Shown here piece after piece: positions 1-10,295 of a stretch of 64,000 bases of DNA (position 1 is the first letter of the stretch; each line of letters starts with the position of its first letter). The translations under genes were made by a program, and so were the position numbers. The stretch comes from Notamacropus eugenii (lineage: Eukaryota > Chordata > Mammalia > Diprotodontia > Macropodidae): assembly GCF_028372415.1 (NCBI RefSeq), contig NC_092872.1:514042224-514106223 (forward strand). The letters are read 5' to 3'. The notes under the pieces are model-generated. The model did not search any database. It was not told the DNA's origin and saw nothing but the letters and a program-made list of their open reading frames with translations.

Positions 1-198
1 ATACATGAATTGTTGAAGATTGACTATTATTTATAATATTATACTACATTATATATTTAAATATATAATAATATATAAAATATGTATTGTAATATATAAT
101 AATACCTATTTATATATAATATAATAATAAATATAATATACATGTAGTTAAATGTCTATGTGTGTATATATGTATATCTATATCTATCTATCAATCTA
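1..198. repeat. AT-rich low-complexity DNA ending in a TCTA tract
   Basis: The first 130 bases are nearly all A and T (repeated TATAAT and ATATAA words). The stretch ends in a short TCTA/TATC tract near 177-198. No coding signal is visible. Confidence 0.85.
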
Positions 199-199
199 T

Positions 200-370
200 C
201 TAAAACCCAACTTCAAACTTGTGCTAAACCCTCTTAAATTTGCTCTTCCAAAGTCTAGAGTAATCAGTTGATAAACATTTCTTAAGCATCTACTACGTGC
301 CAAATGCTGGGGGTACAAAAATAAGCAAAAGATAGTCCCTGTCATCAAGAATCTCACAGTCGAATGGCAC
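200..370 (-). repeat. L2-type LINE 3' end, antisense
   Basis: Reads as the reverse complement of an L2 tail: a 'taagcatctactacgtgcc' motif, then 'aaatgctggggg', then a 'gtccctgtcatcaagaatc' block. This order is typical of antisense L2 3' ends. Confidence 0.7.
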
Positions 371-378
371 ATGTTAGA

Positions 379-466
379 CCAGGCCTGCACAGCCTGCAGC
401 CCTCGGGCTGCTAACCTACCAAAGGCTTTTCTGGGCAGTGCACAAAAAAATGTCTAGGACAGGCCT
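379..466. mobile_element. Small hAT-like non-autonomous DNA element
   Basis: An 88-bp segment bounded by inverted AGGCCTG-type ends and flanked by a perfect 8-bp direct repeat, atgttaga, at 371-378 and 467-474. Eight-bp target duplications are the hallmark of hAT transposition. The GC-rich interior (ctgcagccctcgggctg) also fits hAT miniature elements. It sits at the edge of the antisense L2 piece. The terminal repeats are short and imperfect, so the exact ends may be off by a base. Confidence 0.65.
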
Positions 467-474
467 ATGTTAGA

Positions 475-1015
475 TTATGAGTAGTTTTTTCTCTCCTCTA
501 TCAAAATTCTATAATGGAGTAGTTATTTGTTCCTAAGATTCCTGTCATTTCTACTTCAGCAACTAGCTCCTCCTTACTTTAAATGCTAAGAAGAGAATAA
601 ATTTGATCTTTGAGGGAACAAAGAGTCACTGTTGCTCTTTGGGGTGGTGAGGAGACAGGGGGGTTGACTTACCTTTTAAAAAATCACCTTGGGAATTGAG
701 AGGGATATGGACTGGAGTGGAAAGGGCATGGGGGCAAGGTGCTGGAGAAGATGAGAGTAGATGAGAACAAGAGCTGATGTAAGGGCTTAGCTTTGAAAGA
801 GATATGCTGCTAGACTAAAACCACCATGAGGAGAGAACCACATCTTAGATAAACTCATTCCCATCCAGTGCGTAGCCTAGTGTTCTATGCCTTATATACT
901 TGGTTGAATCAGATTCTTAAATTGGATCCAAACTATCCTAAAATTTCCCTCAGGTTGGAGGCAGGCTCTCCTTAAGATTGTATGTTATTCTAACAAATCA
1001 TTTTTTAAAATAATT
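475..1015. other. Mostly unassigned DNA with a possible antisense L2-type patch
   Basis: No gene seen. Around 670-800 the text 'aaaaatcaccttggg' followed by 'ggatatggactggagtgg' resembles the long antisense L2-associated consensus seen elsewhere in the window. The rest is unassigned. Confidence 0.45.
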
Positions 1016-1408
1016 GATAATAATTTGACATATTGACTTCAATTCTATGAATATTAAGCACTTAACTATGTGCAAGGTGTTGTGCCAGGAATATAAAGAT
1101 GACAGATGGCACAGCCTCTGCCCTCTCAGAGATTATAGTCTACTGAGCAGGACATCTGTGTACATAGACACATTTATTACAAGGTATAATATTGGGAGGG
1201 AAATGGAGAAATCTAGACAAATCAGTCTAGGAAAACTGGAAAAAGAAGAAAACAATTTCAACTGGTGGGAATCAGGGAAGGTTTTGTGGATAAGCACATA
1301 TGTGATCTGAGCCCTGAAGAGAAGGATTTTGATAGGTATAAATGAAAGAGGAGAGTATGTTGGGCACAGATCATAGAAATAGGATAAGACAGGAAAAGTT
1401 TGAAGGAA

Positions 1409-1735
1409 GCCAGGTAGTCCAGTGGATAGAGCAGGGGTGGAGAACCTGAGGCCTTGAGGGCACATGTGGCCCTCTAGGTTCTCAAGTGTGGCCCTTCCCA
1501 AGTGTGGTCTCCAGGCCATAGGTTCTCCACCCCTGGGATAGAATATTGGACTTGGAATTAGGCAGGGTTGAATTCAAATCCTGCTTCAGAGACTACATGA
1601 TTCTAGACATGTCGTTTCACTTCAGTCTCAGTTTCATCAGTCTGACTGGGATAATAGCACTTATTTCTCAAGACTTAGGATCAAATGAGATAACACATAT
1701 AAAGCCCTTTACAACCTGAAATTGTTATGTAAATG
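1409..1735 (+). mobile_element. tRNA-headed MIR-type SINE, interrupted by a hAT element
   Basis: The head 'gtagtccagtggatagag' resembles a tRNA-derived box A region. After an internal insertion the SINE resumes with 'ttgaattcaaatcctgc' (box B-like) and a body ending in 'aaagccctttacaacctg'. Together these make one SINE in plus orientation, disrupted by the element at 1432-1535. Confidence 0.7.
1432..1535. mobile_element. hAT miniature element nested in the SINE
   Basis: A 104-bp palindromic element. It begins caggggtggagaacct and ends aggttctccacccctg, a nearly perfect terminal inverted repeat. It is flanked by ggatagag (1424-1431) and ggatagaa (1536-1543), an 8-bp target duplication with one mismatch. 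The CAGGGGTGG end and interior 'gtggccctctaggt' fit Charlie/hAT non-autonomous families common in marsupials. It has no coding capacity. Confidence 0.85.
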
Positions 1736-2065
1736 ATAGCTATTGTTAATAAGAGTAGCCCAATTTGAGTGGAACTTGAAGGGGGAATAATGGGAAATAA
1801 GGTTCTCAAGGTAGTTTGGTTGGACTCAAAGTCGGGCTTGAGCTTGAGTTGGAGTTTGAAGGTCAAGCTAGATTTTATTTTTATTTCATGCTGAGTTCCA
1901 TAGGAAATCACAGAAGATTTCTGAACAGATGAGTGATGGTTGTATTTGGAGTAGTATTTTGCCAGCTCTGTAAAGGATGGCTTAGAGAGAAGAGATACAG
2001 GAATCAAGACAGTCTAGTGAAGAGGTTATTCCAATAGTCCAGATAAGAAGTGAAGAGAAACCAAA

Positions 2066-3600
2066 CAAGAAAGGATTGCTGTGTAAACAGAGTGAAGGGG
2101 AGGGACCTGAAGGAAGCTATGAAGCATCTTATTATTCTCTGCACCTCTCAGCCATTTATATGACTGGGAAGATATGGCCTGCTGTAGAACTGAATCTGTC
2201 AAAGCCTGTCTGTTCCCTTCTCCCAAATACCTTCATTGTATGTAGAGATCATTCTCACCAGAACTTTACAGAGATAAGAAGGTCAGCTTATGGGTTTAAA
2301 GATGTTGGTGTCTTCCTGATCATTTTTTAAAAGGAATACTTGAGAGTCTTTAAAAGGGTATCATTTCTACTATGATGACCTGGATGATGGACCTCTCAGA
2401 GATCTCTGTAGGTGTGGGAAATTATGATATGCTTTTGTAACATCATAGATGCTTCTTGTAACAGGCTCTGGTGTGAAATGGGACTGTGGACTTGCGATTC
2501 TACCAATGGTAGCCTATGTCCTTGAATTTTACTTAAGTGAATACTTTTACAAACTGTGACTCAGATAGCCTGCTCTGTAACAACTGAATTAAGAATAAAG
2601 GACTTTTGTATGCAAGATCATCACAATATATGTATAATGTGTATCTAACTCTCTTTAAATTCAGCAGGAGAATGGTGGGGAAAATTTAAAACCATATAGA
2701 CCACCATTCCATAGTCCTTTGGGCTGACTCATCACTAGTACCAACATGAAGATTCAGATTAGCTCCATAAAGACTCAGTTTTTCCACTGGGAGAAATGGA
2801 GCAGGGCCAATTAAACTTTTTAACAAAAGAAAAATCTAATAGGAATGCTGTCTGTGAGCCAACCGGCATTAAAAAAAAGGATATGATTATGGGAACAGAG
2901 ATCAAGAAAGCTGTTTGGGTTGCCCAGTATTAAGGATTGTATTTGTGAAATCCCTAAAAGCCTACTAATCCTTGAAGGCCTATGGTCAGAGCTATATAGA
3001 GAATGGGTGATATCCTACTTTATGGGGTTTCAAGGGATACAGGAAAAGGCCTTGTCTTCAAAATCCTCCTATACTTACTTGTTCTTTAAGGATCTGTGCC
3101 AAAGAAATTTATATCGATCGGAGATCAAAGGCTTCAGGGCACCACAGGTACAAGGGAAGCTGTGCTTCTACAGACTCAGAGACCGGGAACTGGGAGCTTA
3201 CTCTGTTCAGGATAACTTTAGAGTATACTTTATTCCTTTCCTCTTACACTCTTCCCCCTCATGGAATGAGATTATAGAGCTGGAAACAAACCTGAATTCA
3301 ACCCTGTCCCCAGGAATCAATTACCACAGTCATATCCTGCTGTGACTTCAAGAACTCTACAAGGTCTCAAGCCTCAAGGATCCAGAAAGAATAGAGAGAT
3401 TGTCTTGAAAGGCACCCAATTCCTCTGGACCTTGAGCAGATCCTTCAGAGACTCTGAACTGCAGGCAACAAAGGTAATAGAGAATTTGTACTTTTAGAGG
3501 CTCATCAATTGGGAACTAAACAGTTCTGGTACTTGCAAGGTATCTTTTGATCTGTCATCTTGGGGTGAATGGTCACAATAGCTCTGAGTATGAATTAGGT
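2066..3600. other. Unassigned DNA, no recognised gene
   Basis: Not recognised as any repeat family. An AATAAA at about 2594 could belong to a decayed LTR, but no paired ends or target duplication were found. The longest open frame of the stretch, 2920-3345, is listed separately. Confidence 0.5.
2920..3345 (+). other. Unrecognised open frame of about 141 codons
   Basis: Open from a TTG at 2920 (first in-frame ATG near 3022) to TGA at 3343-3345. The predicted protein is not low-complexity: it has mixed charge, several Cys, and stretches such as KDLCQRNLYRSEIKGF and YRLRDRELGAYS. I see no signal peptide, membrane segment or known domain, and no convincing splice sites. It could be chance, a decayed transposon frame or an orphan exon. 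It is listed only because it is the longest frame in this window that is neither simple-sequence nor assigned to a repeat or retrocopy. Confidence 0.15.
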
Positions 3601-3690
3601 TATAGCTGGGGCACAAAGATATTAATTATTTACTTATCTGGAAGTTCAGACAACTGTCTGCCATTACATCCTCAATCCTACAGATGATAC

Positions 3691-3751
<61 letters not shown>
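3691..3751. repeat. (GATA)n microsatellite
   Basis: About 15 uninterrupted copies of a GATA/TAGA unit. Confidence 0.97.
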
Positions 3752-3875
3752 GTATTTACGTTCTAGGCTCTTTGCTAAGAGCTGGTGATACAAAACAACA
3801 ACAATAACCACAAAAATGAGATAATCCCATCCATAAGGAGCATACATTCTAATAGAAGACAAAACTTAAAGTGGA
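3752..3875 (-). repeat. Antisense L2-type 3' fragment
   Basis: Directly follows the GATA tract. 'ttgctaagagctggtgata' and 'ccataaggagcatacattc' match the antisense L2-end pattern. Confidence 0.5.
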
Positions 3876-4235
3876 GTGGAAAGGATGGAGAGGATGGCTA
3901 GTGTAGATAGGGGGCAGAACTAGAGTTGAAACAGGTTGGAGGGTTAACCCAAGCTAGAGTGAGCAGCATGTCTGGGCCCTCTCATGATGTGTCAGTTTCA
4001 AATAAGGCAATTTCTTGTTTGGAATGACCACACAGACTCAGTCACCACTATACCTAAAACAGTATCAGACTCAATCACAGTAACAATCACAAAGTGATTT
4101 TCCTAAAACCAAGGTCTGACCATGTCAATGTATTGCTCAATAAACTCCAGTGATTCCCTGTTATCTGTAGGATCAAATATAAGCTACTGTTTGGCATTTA
4201 AAGTTCTTTCACACAACCTGTTACCATCCTGGTTG

Positions 4236-4439
4236 TCTTTCTTCCTTTCTTTTTTTTCTTTCCTTCCTTCCTTTCCTCCTTTTTTTCTTCTCTCCTTCCT
4301 TTCATCATTTTTCCTTTTCCTTTCTTTCTTCCTGCCTTCCTTCCTTTCTTTCCTCCATCCTTCCTTCTTCCTCCCCTCCCTCCTTTCTTTCCTTCCTTCC
4401 TTCTTTTCTTTTTTCCTCTTTTCTTCCTTTCTTTTCTTT
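4236..4439. repeat. Polypyrimidine (CTTT/CCTT) tract
   Basis: About 200 bases, almost entirely C and T, with irregular CCTT and CTTT units. It creates spurious Ser/Phe/Leu-rich and Lys/Arg/Glu-rich open frames on the two strands. Confidence 0.95.
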
Positions 4440-4440
4440 G

Positions 4441-4695
4441 CAGAGGGAGCCAGTTTCAAAATGAATACAGACCCAGACTTGCAATCAGAAAGACCTAAAT
4501 TCAAATTCTTTCCCTTACTAGTTATGTATCCATGGGAAAGTCAGCTAAACTTTTTCAGCTTCAGTCTCCTCATTCATAAAGTAGGGATGACAATGAAACT
4601 TACTTCACAGGGTTGTTGGGAGGATGAAATGAAATATATGTGAGACTCTCTATAAAATTCAAAGTCCTACATAAGTATTAGTTATTATTATTACC
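4441..4695 (+). mobile_element. MIR-type SINE
   Basis: Contains 'aattcaaattc' (box B-like), then 'tcagtctcctcattcataaa', 'agggttgttgggaggatgaa' and an ATT-repeat tail: MIR order in plus orientation. It lies inside the L2 at 4040-5035. Confidence 0.75.
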
Positions 4696-5074
4696 TTCTC
4701 AGTCTTCACTCTTACTTATTTTACCCTATTTTATGTCTTTATAAGACCTGTCTGTTCACCCTACTGAGAGCAAGTGACTTCTTCACTTCTGCCACTCAGA
4801 ATCCCTGATTTTCTTCGAAATTTAACTCCTGCTCTACCTTCTACATGAAAGCTTTCCTGGTTCCTACACCTGCATGTGTTTTGTATTTAGTGACATAAGT
4901 GTTTCTAGTGAACTCTGTTAGGATGTAAGCTTCTTGAAGGCAGGGGTCACTTTAATTTGGTCACTGCATTTCCCCACACCTAGCACTGTGACACAGTCAC
5001 TTAATAAATGTTGATTGATTGAGTGATTGACGACAGGACCTTACAAAGTGAGTGTTCTGATCATCTGCTTCTTC

Positions 5075-5370
5075 TCCAGTCCTGCAGTGGACAAAATGAT
5101 GCAGTCTTCTGTCTGTTGAGATGAAAAATCCCTTTCCCGAGCTAATTTTTCCCATAATCTCATGCTAATCCATGTCAGCACCACCTCTTCTCACTATTCC
5201 TAATTTAGCCTATATATATTTATAGTTGTTTACATGATAGCTTCCCCGTTACACTGTGGACAGGAACTGTGTCTGCCTTTTTTTTTATTGCCAGTATTTA
5301 TCATAGTGCCTGGCGCATAGTAGGTATTTATTAAGTGTTTATTGACTTACTGACTGACATATCTTCTCTG
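5075..5370 (+). repeat. L2 LINE 3' end
   Basis: Ends with 'catagtgcctggcgcatagt' and 'aggtatttattaagtg', the L2 3' signature. Confidence 0.8.
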
Positions 5371-5734
5371 CCTTGCAATTACATTATACCTTCTGACTCC
5401 CATTCCATTGTTGAAAACAAACAAATCCCCCGTCATTCCGAATCTTTTTATTTCATACTGCTTTGATCTTCTGGTTCAAACAGAAAGCTGACTCTCCAGA
5501 AGACACTAAAGACTTGGTTGCTCTCTGTAATGGTTTTCCTATTCTCATTTTCCCATCTCCTTTCTCACCAGACCAGGAGAAAGAGCAGGGATGCCTTTTA
5601 TTCTTCATGGCTTTTGTCAGATTATATGTCACCATCATTCAGGGACTTCTCCTTTGATCCTCATTTCATCTGTTTGTAGCATGTGGTCCAGATACTTGCA
5701 GCAGTCATCAACCAATCTTCAGGTCGTTCTTCCT
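5371..5734. other. Unassigned DNA
   Basis: Two short open frames overlap here on opposite strands, but neither shows a recognisable domain. No repeat family was recognised. Confidence 0.4.
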
Positions 5735-5832
5735 TCTTTCTCAATCAATCTACAAACATATATTAAACACCTACAATAGGCCAGGCACTGACCTAGGTGC
5801 TGAGGATGTATAGACAAAAATTAAGTGGTTTC
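5735..5832 (-). repeat. Antisense L2 3' end
   Basis: 'aacacctacaataggccagg' followed by 'aggtgctgaggatgtataga' is the reverse-orientation L2 tail. Confidence 0.75.
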
Positions 5833-5864
5833 TTCCCTGCTGACCTCCCTGGCTTTTTTTCAAC

Positions 5865-6125
5865 CCCAATTAAAGTCCATCTAATAATGGAAACCTTCAC
5901 CAACCTGTCCTATCTCTAGTGCCTTTCCTCTGTTAATTATTTCTCATTTATCCTGAATATAACTCGATTTGCATATATAAGTTTGCATGTTTCTCCACTA
6001 TTAAATAGTAACTCCTTGAGGTCAGGGACTGTCTTTTGCTTCTTTTTGTATACCCAGCACTTACTATAGTACCTGGCACATAGTAAGGACTTGACAAATG
6101 CTGATTGTTTGATTGATTTTTAAGG
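5865..6125 (+). repeat. L2 LINE 3' end
   Basis: 'ctccttgaggtcagggactg' and 'gtacctggcacatagtaagg' followed by 'aaatgctgattg' define an L2 3' terminus in plus orientation. Confidence 0.85.
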
Positions 6126-6179
6126 GACTTAAAGTTCTTGCGTTTGTTGCAGAATTCCATGCCTGGCTCACAGTGTTCT

Positions 6180-6598
6180 TTTCAACCTCTCTGCTAACAC
6201 ACAGGGACATATATTATACACATTGATGTTCCCTGAATACCCAGGCTTCCCAACACACCCTGTCCCATTTACTCTAGTAATTAACCCTTTAATTACCCCT
6301 CTTTAATACAGCTTCTCCCCTTTCTAATCCAGTTTCCATATAGTTGCCAAAATAAGATTACTAATGTGCAAGTCTAACCCTGTCATCCTCCTCCTAAGTA
6401 GCTTCAGTGGTTCCCTATTAATGCCTCTAGGACCAAATGCAAACTCCTCAGCTTGGATTAAACTCTCACAATCAGGTTCAAGCATATCTTTCCAAGATGA
6501 TTACATATTGCATCTCCCAAAGCACCAATATTTTCAGCTAAACTTTCCTACTTGTTCCCCAAATTCTATATTTCATCTCCTAGCTCAGTTCTGGGGTG
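6180..6598 (+). repeat. L2 LINE internal 3' region
   Basis: 'ctaaccctgtcatcctcctc' and 'cagtggttccctattaatgc' match the L2 region upstream of its tail. The tail may be the L2 piece at 7640-8130, displaced by later insertions. Confidence 0.65.
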
Positions 6599-7290
6599 AT
6601 GGTTGAGTTCAGGCATCTTGCTTGGCAGAAAGCTAGCCGAGACAGGAAGCAGTCAGACATCAAGGCCGATAATCAGACCCAGAGATGGGGGAAATCACCA
6701 AACATCCGGAGTTTCTGACACTTCCTCCAGCGAGTGGATATATTTGAAGGAAACTTTCTTTATCTATGCAACATGGAGAGGGGGGTAAACAGGATAAAGG
6801 GCTCCTGGATCAGTTTGATGATATGTCTAGGGAGAATTCTAGGGTTTAAGAAGGCAGCAGACTTATAGCTGCTTGGTAGATATTTTAAATGTTTATGGAA
6901 TACTGTTCTCTGGTTATTATGTGCTGTTTATTTGTTTACTGATTTTGTGCTAAAGAAAAAAATACTGTGTGCAAGACGCAAATTAATTTGTCAACTTCTG
7001 GGCGCAAAACCATTATGGGTGGGCCCATATCATTATCTGAAGGGTGTGTAACTAGCACTAACTGAAATACTGAGGGTTTGAGAAAGGGGAGGAAGTTTGG
7101 GGGCTGTGTACCCTCTCCCCACAGGGCCAGCTTTAATTAGATCCACAAATTTACAAATTCCTTGGATCCCAGAAAGAAAGGGGCCTGGTTGAGAAATAGA
7201 AGGCTGCTGACTAGAGTCACACAGAGAGGGCACAGTATTTATTTAGCACTTTAGGTCTAGCTAGGGTATGCAAAAAATGTCGGAGGGTGA
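6599..7290. other. Unassigned insertion-like segment
   Basis: Lies between two L2 pieces that could once have been contiguous. Base composition differs from the flanks (several CpGs). I could not find terminal repeats or a target duplication. A decayed LTR is possible but not shown. Confidence 0.3.
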
Positions 7291-7336
7291 TGGTAGTAGT
7301 AGTAGTAATAGTAACAGTAGCAGTAGCAGCAGCAGC

Positions 7337-7388
<52 letters not shown>

Positions 7389-7389
7389 A
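7291..7389. repeat. (TAG)n trinucleotide microsatellite
   Basis: About 33 units of AGT/TAG with a few AGC variants. It abuts the 3' side of the antisense SINE at 7390-7625, so it probably grew from that SINE's tail. On the minus strand it gives a spurious poly-Thr open frame. Confidence 0.95.
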
Positions 7390-7625
7390 TATAATGATTA
7401 CTATGTGCCTGGCACTGTGCTAAAAGCTTTACAATTATTATCTCATTTAATTTTTGGAACAACTCTGCTAGGCATCCCCTTCCCACAGTTAATGAAATTG
7501 AGGCAAATAGAGGTTAAGTGACTTGTCCAGGGTCACATAGCAAGCATTGGAGACCACATCTGAACTCAGGTCTGCCTGATGCCAAGTCTGGAGTTCTATC
7601 TACTGTGCCACCTAGCTTCTTGGGA
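7390..7625 (-). mobile_element. MIR-type SINE, antisense
   Basis: Order on the plus strand: 'ctatgtgcctggcactgtgc', then 'ggttaagtgacttgtccagg', then 'tctgaactcaggtctgcctg', then 'ctactgtgccacctagc'. This is a complete antisense SINE with tRNA-like box B and box A regions at the right end. Confidence 0.85.
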
Positions 7626-7804
7626 CTCTCAATGAATCACTAACAGAACCTCTGGTGTGCATTTCCTCCTTAACCCTACCTCATAATATTCCTAATTTCT
7701 TTCATAACTTGCTCATGTGTCATTTCCTCTCAGAAACCCTTCCAAATTCCTCTGATTATGAATGCATGGTCCCTCTTCAGATTATCCTCTCTCTGTCTCT
7801 CTCC

Positions 7805-7806
<2 letters not shown>

Positions 7807-7848
<42 letters not shown>
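7807..7848. repeat. (CA)n microsatellite
   Basis: About 21 CA units inside the L2 fragment, followed by very AT-rich sequence to about 7985. Confidence 0.97.
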
Positions 7849-7849
<1 letters not shown>

Positions 7850-8105
7850 TTTATTATATCAAATGCATAAATTATATATTTTATATGCATATTATACATA
7901 AATATTTATTTGTATATTTATATAACAATGAATTTAAATGAATATATTTCTGTATTTGTAATATTATTATATTATTTATTTATTTGCATTCATTTTGTAT
8001 CTGCTCAGTAGACGTTAAGCTCCTTAAGGATAGGAACAGTTTTCTTGTTTTGTCTTCGGTTCCTTCATTGTACTTTGCACAGTCAGTACTAAATTGGTGT
8101 TTGTT

Positions 8106-8125
8106 GGATTGGATTGGATTGGATT
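8106..8125. repeat. (GGATT)4 L2 tail repeat
   Basis: Four GGATT units at the end of the L2 copy. Confidence 0.9.
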
Positions 8126-8164
8126 CATTCTTTCTTGCCTTCTCATAATCAAATCCACAGCCAG

Positions 8165-8590
8165 AAACAACTAGGTAGTACAGTGATGCTGGACCTAGAG
8201 TCAGAAAGACCTGAGTTCAAATGCAATCTCAGATACTTACTAGCTCTGTGAACCTGAGCACATTACTTAACCTCTACTTGCTTTCTTCATAACCAGCAGC
8301 AAATCACAATTTCTGAGTCTCCATTGCCTTGTCTATAAAATGGGGATGATGATACTTGCACTGTCTGCTTTACAGAATCATCGTGAAGAAAGCACATTGT
8401 AAATCTTAAAGCACTGTAAAAACTGAGCTGTTGTTATTCTTAATATTATTACTACTAATAAGAAGAATAAAATAGGGATAATATGTGCAGAGTCTGCTTC
8501 AAGATTCTTGTGAGGATGAATGAGATAATGTATATAAAATGCTTTGTAACTATAAGGCCTATAAAAATGTAAGCTATTATTGGGCTATTA
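8165..8590 (+). mobile_element. MIR-type SINE plus partial second copy
   Basis: 'aactaggtagtacagtgatg' and 'gacctgagttcaaatgcaat' mark the tRNA-like head. 'tgtctataaaatggggatga' marks the body. From about 8470 a second partial SINE body ('agggataatatgtgcagag', 'tgaggatgaatgagataatg') repeats the 3' half. Confidence 0.75.
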
Positions 8591-9239
8591 TATGATACTG
8601 AAGTTTAGTCTTACAAGAAATAAATTTATATGTTATCTATTAAATACCTCCTGTATGTTCAGCCTTTGGCAAAATTGTTTCTAAGTCTTTGGGGGCAGAG
8701 AAAGAGGAATTCTAGGGCCAGGCACACACAGAAGAGCAGGTTATCACTATCGCTTATAGTTAGGAAACTTCTTTATATTCTAGATCTGTGTCCCTTTACC
8801 TTTAACCAAGATTGACTAGCTGATTAGATAGCTCTTGTTGGGATATAATGTAAATTTTTCTAAGAGATCACTTCAGGGTACTCAATCAGGATATTATAGA
8901 CATGAATATTTCCCATGTAAACTTGTGAACTACTGTATCCTCTTACTATTTCTCTGTTTTCAATTATTCACGTTCCTCTTTTATACCAATTTCCCTTTCC
9001 CAGTCCTCCCTACAAGAAGAATCCCACCCAGTGTGGGTGTTTATAGAACTGAACTATCTCAGAGTTGGAAAGGAAGTCTAAAGTCACATAGTATGTGATG
9101 CAGGACTCTCTTCTATAACACCCACAGATCCTTCCTACCATAATATGATAGGAAGAGCTCATCTCTATATAATGCTTTTGTAAAACTACGATATGATGGA
9201 AAGTGGAGGTATTGTGTATGCCCTGCACATATGCCCTGG
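8591..9239. other. Unassigned DNA with a short CR1/L3-like patch
   Basis: Nothing recognised except 9040-9130, where 'ctcagagttggaaaggaagt' resembles the CR1/L3-like 'agagttggaaggga' motif seen repeatedly later. Confidence 0.4.
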
Positions 9240-10295
9240 CCAAATGGTTTCTTTTTTTTTTTTTTTTTAATTTTATTTTTGAAATTAAACTTTATTGATA
9301 TTCTGTTTTTTTTTTTTTATTTAGCTTTTAACATTCATTTTCACAAAATTTTGGGTTTCAAATTTTCTCCCCTTTTGTCCCCTCCCCCCCCAAACACCAA
9401 GCATTCCACTTGCCCCTATGACCAATCTGCTCTCTCTTCTATCATCCCTCTCTGCCCTTGTCTCTGTCTTCTCTTTTGTCCTGTAGGGCCAGATAGCTTT
9501 CTATACCCCTTTACCTGTATTTCTTATTTCCTAGTGGTAAGAACATTACAGCTGATCCTAACACTTTGAGTTCCAACTTCTTTAGCTTCCTCCCTCTCCA
9601 CCCCTTCCCTTTGGAAGGCAAGCAATTCAATATAGGCCAAATCTGTGTAGTTTTGCAAATGACTTCCATAATAGTTGTGTTGTATAGGACTAACTATATT
9701 TCCCTCCATCCTATCCTGTCCCCCATTACTTCTATTCTCTTTTGATCCTATCCCTCCCCATGAGTGTTGACCTCAAATTGCACTCTCCTCCCCATGCCCT
9801 CCCTTCTATCATCCCCCCCCACTCTGCTTATCCCCTTATCCTCCACTTTCCTGTATTGTAAGATAGGTTTTCATACCAAAATGAGCAGGCATTTTATTCT
9901 TTCCTTTAGTGGAATGTGATGAGAGTAGACTTCATGTTTTTCTCTCACCTCCCCTCTTTATCCCTCCACTAATGAGTCTTTTGCTTGCCTCTTTTATGAG
10001 AGATAATTTGCCCCATTCAATTCTCCCTTTCTCCTCCCAATATCTTTCTCTCTCACTGCTTGATTTCATTTTTTTTTTTAAGATATGATCCCATCCTCTT
10101 CAATTCACTCTGTGCACTCTGTCTCTATGTGTGTGTGCGTGTGTGCATGTGTGTGTGTGTAATCCCACCCAGTACCCAGATACTGAAATGTTTCAAGAGT
10201 TACAAATATTGTCTTTCCATGTAGGAATGTAAACAGTTCACCTTTAGTAAGTCTCTTGTGACTTCTCTTTGCTGTTCACCTTTTCATGGTTCTCT

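Larger units (their letters stand above)
1020..2065 (-). repeat. Antisense L2-type LINE remnant, split by a SINE
   Basis: The left part (1020-1400) starts with a 'taagcacttaactatgtgc' L2-end motif and runs on through 'gccctctcagagattatagt'. The right part (1740-2065) continues with 'gagtagcccaatttgagtgg' and ends with 'aatagtccagataagaag'. The two halves read as one element interrupted at about 1408-1735 by a SINE. Family assignment is by eye; a related CR1-clade LINE is possible. Confidence 0.55.
4040..5035 (+). repeat. L2 LINE 3' region, interrupted by a pyrimidine tract and a SINE
   Basis: 4040-4235 carries the L2 block 'aactccagtgattccctgtt'. The element resumes after 4695, passing 'gaaagctttcctggttcc' and 'aaggcaggggtcact', and ends in 'cttaataaatgttgattgat', a classic L2 3' terminus. 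The gap is filled by the tract at 4236-4439 and a SINE. Confidence 0.75.
7640..8130 (+). repeat. L2 LINE 3' end with CA and GGATT tracts
   Basis: 'tttcctctcagaaacccttc' and 'gttaagctccttaaggatag' lead into 'cagtcagtactaaattggtg', an L2 tail. A (CA)n run (7807-7848) splits it, and the terminal GGATT repeat (8106-8125) is the expected L2 3' tail repeat. Confidence 0.75.

Noticed and set aside
2330..2640. LTR with AATAAA near 2594
   Set aside because: A single AATAAA is not enough. No boundaries or duplications seen.
4122..4643. 173-codon open frame on plus strand
   Set aside because: Its core is the CCTT/CTTT tract, giving Ser/Phe/Leu runs, and the rest overlaps L2 and SINE sequence.
6599..7290. 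Solo LTR of an endogenous retrovirus
   Set aside because: No paired TG/CA ends, polyadenylation layout or target duplication could be found. Left as unassigned.
7217..7486. Poly-Thr frame on minus strand
   Set aside because: Translation of the TAG microsatellite.
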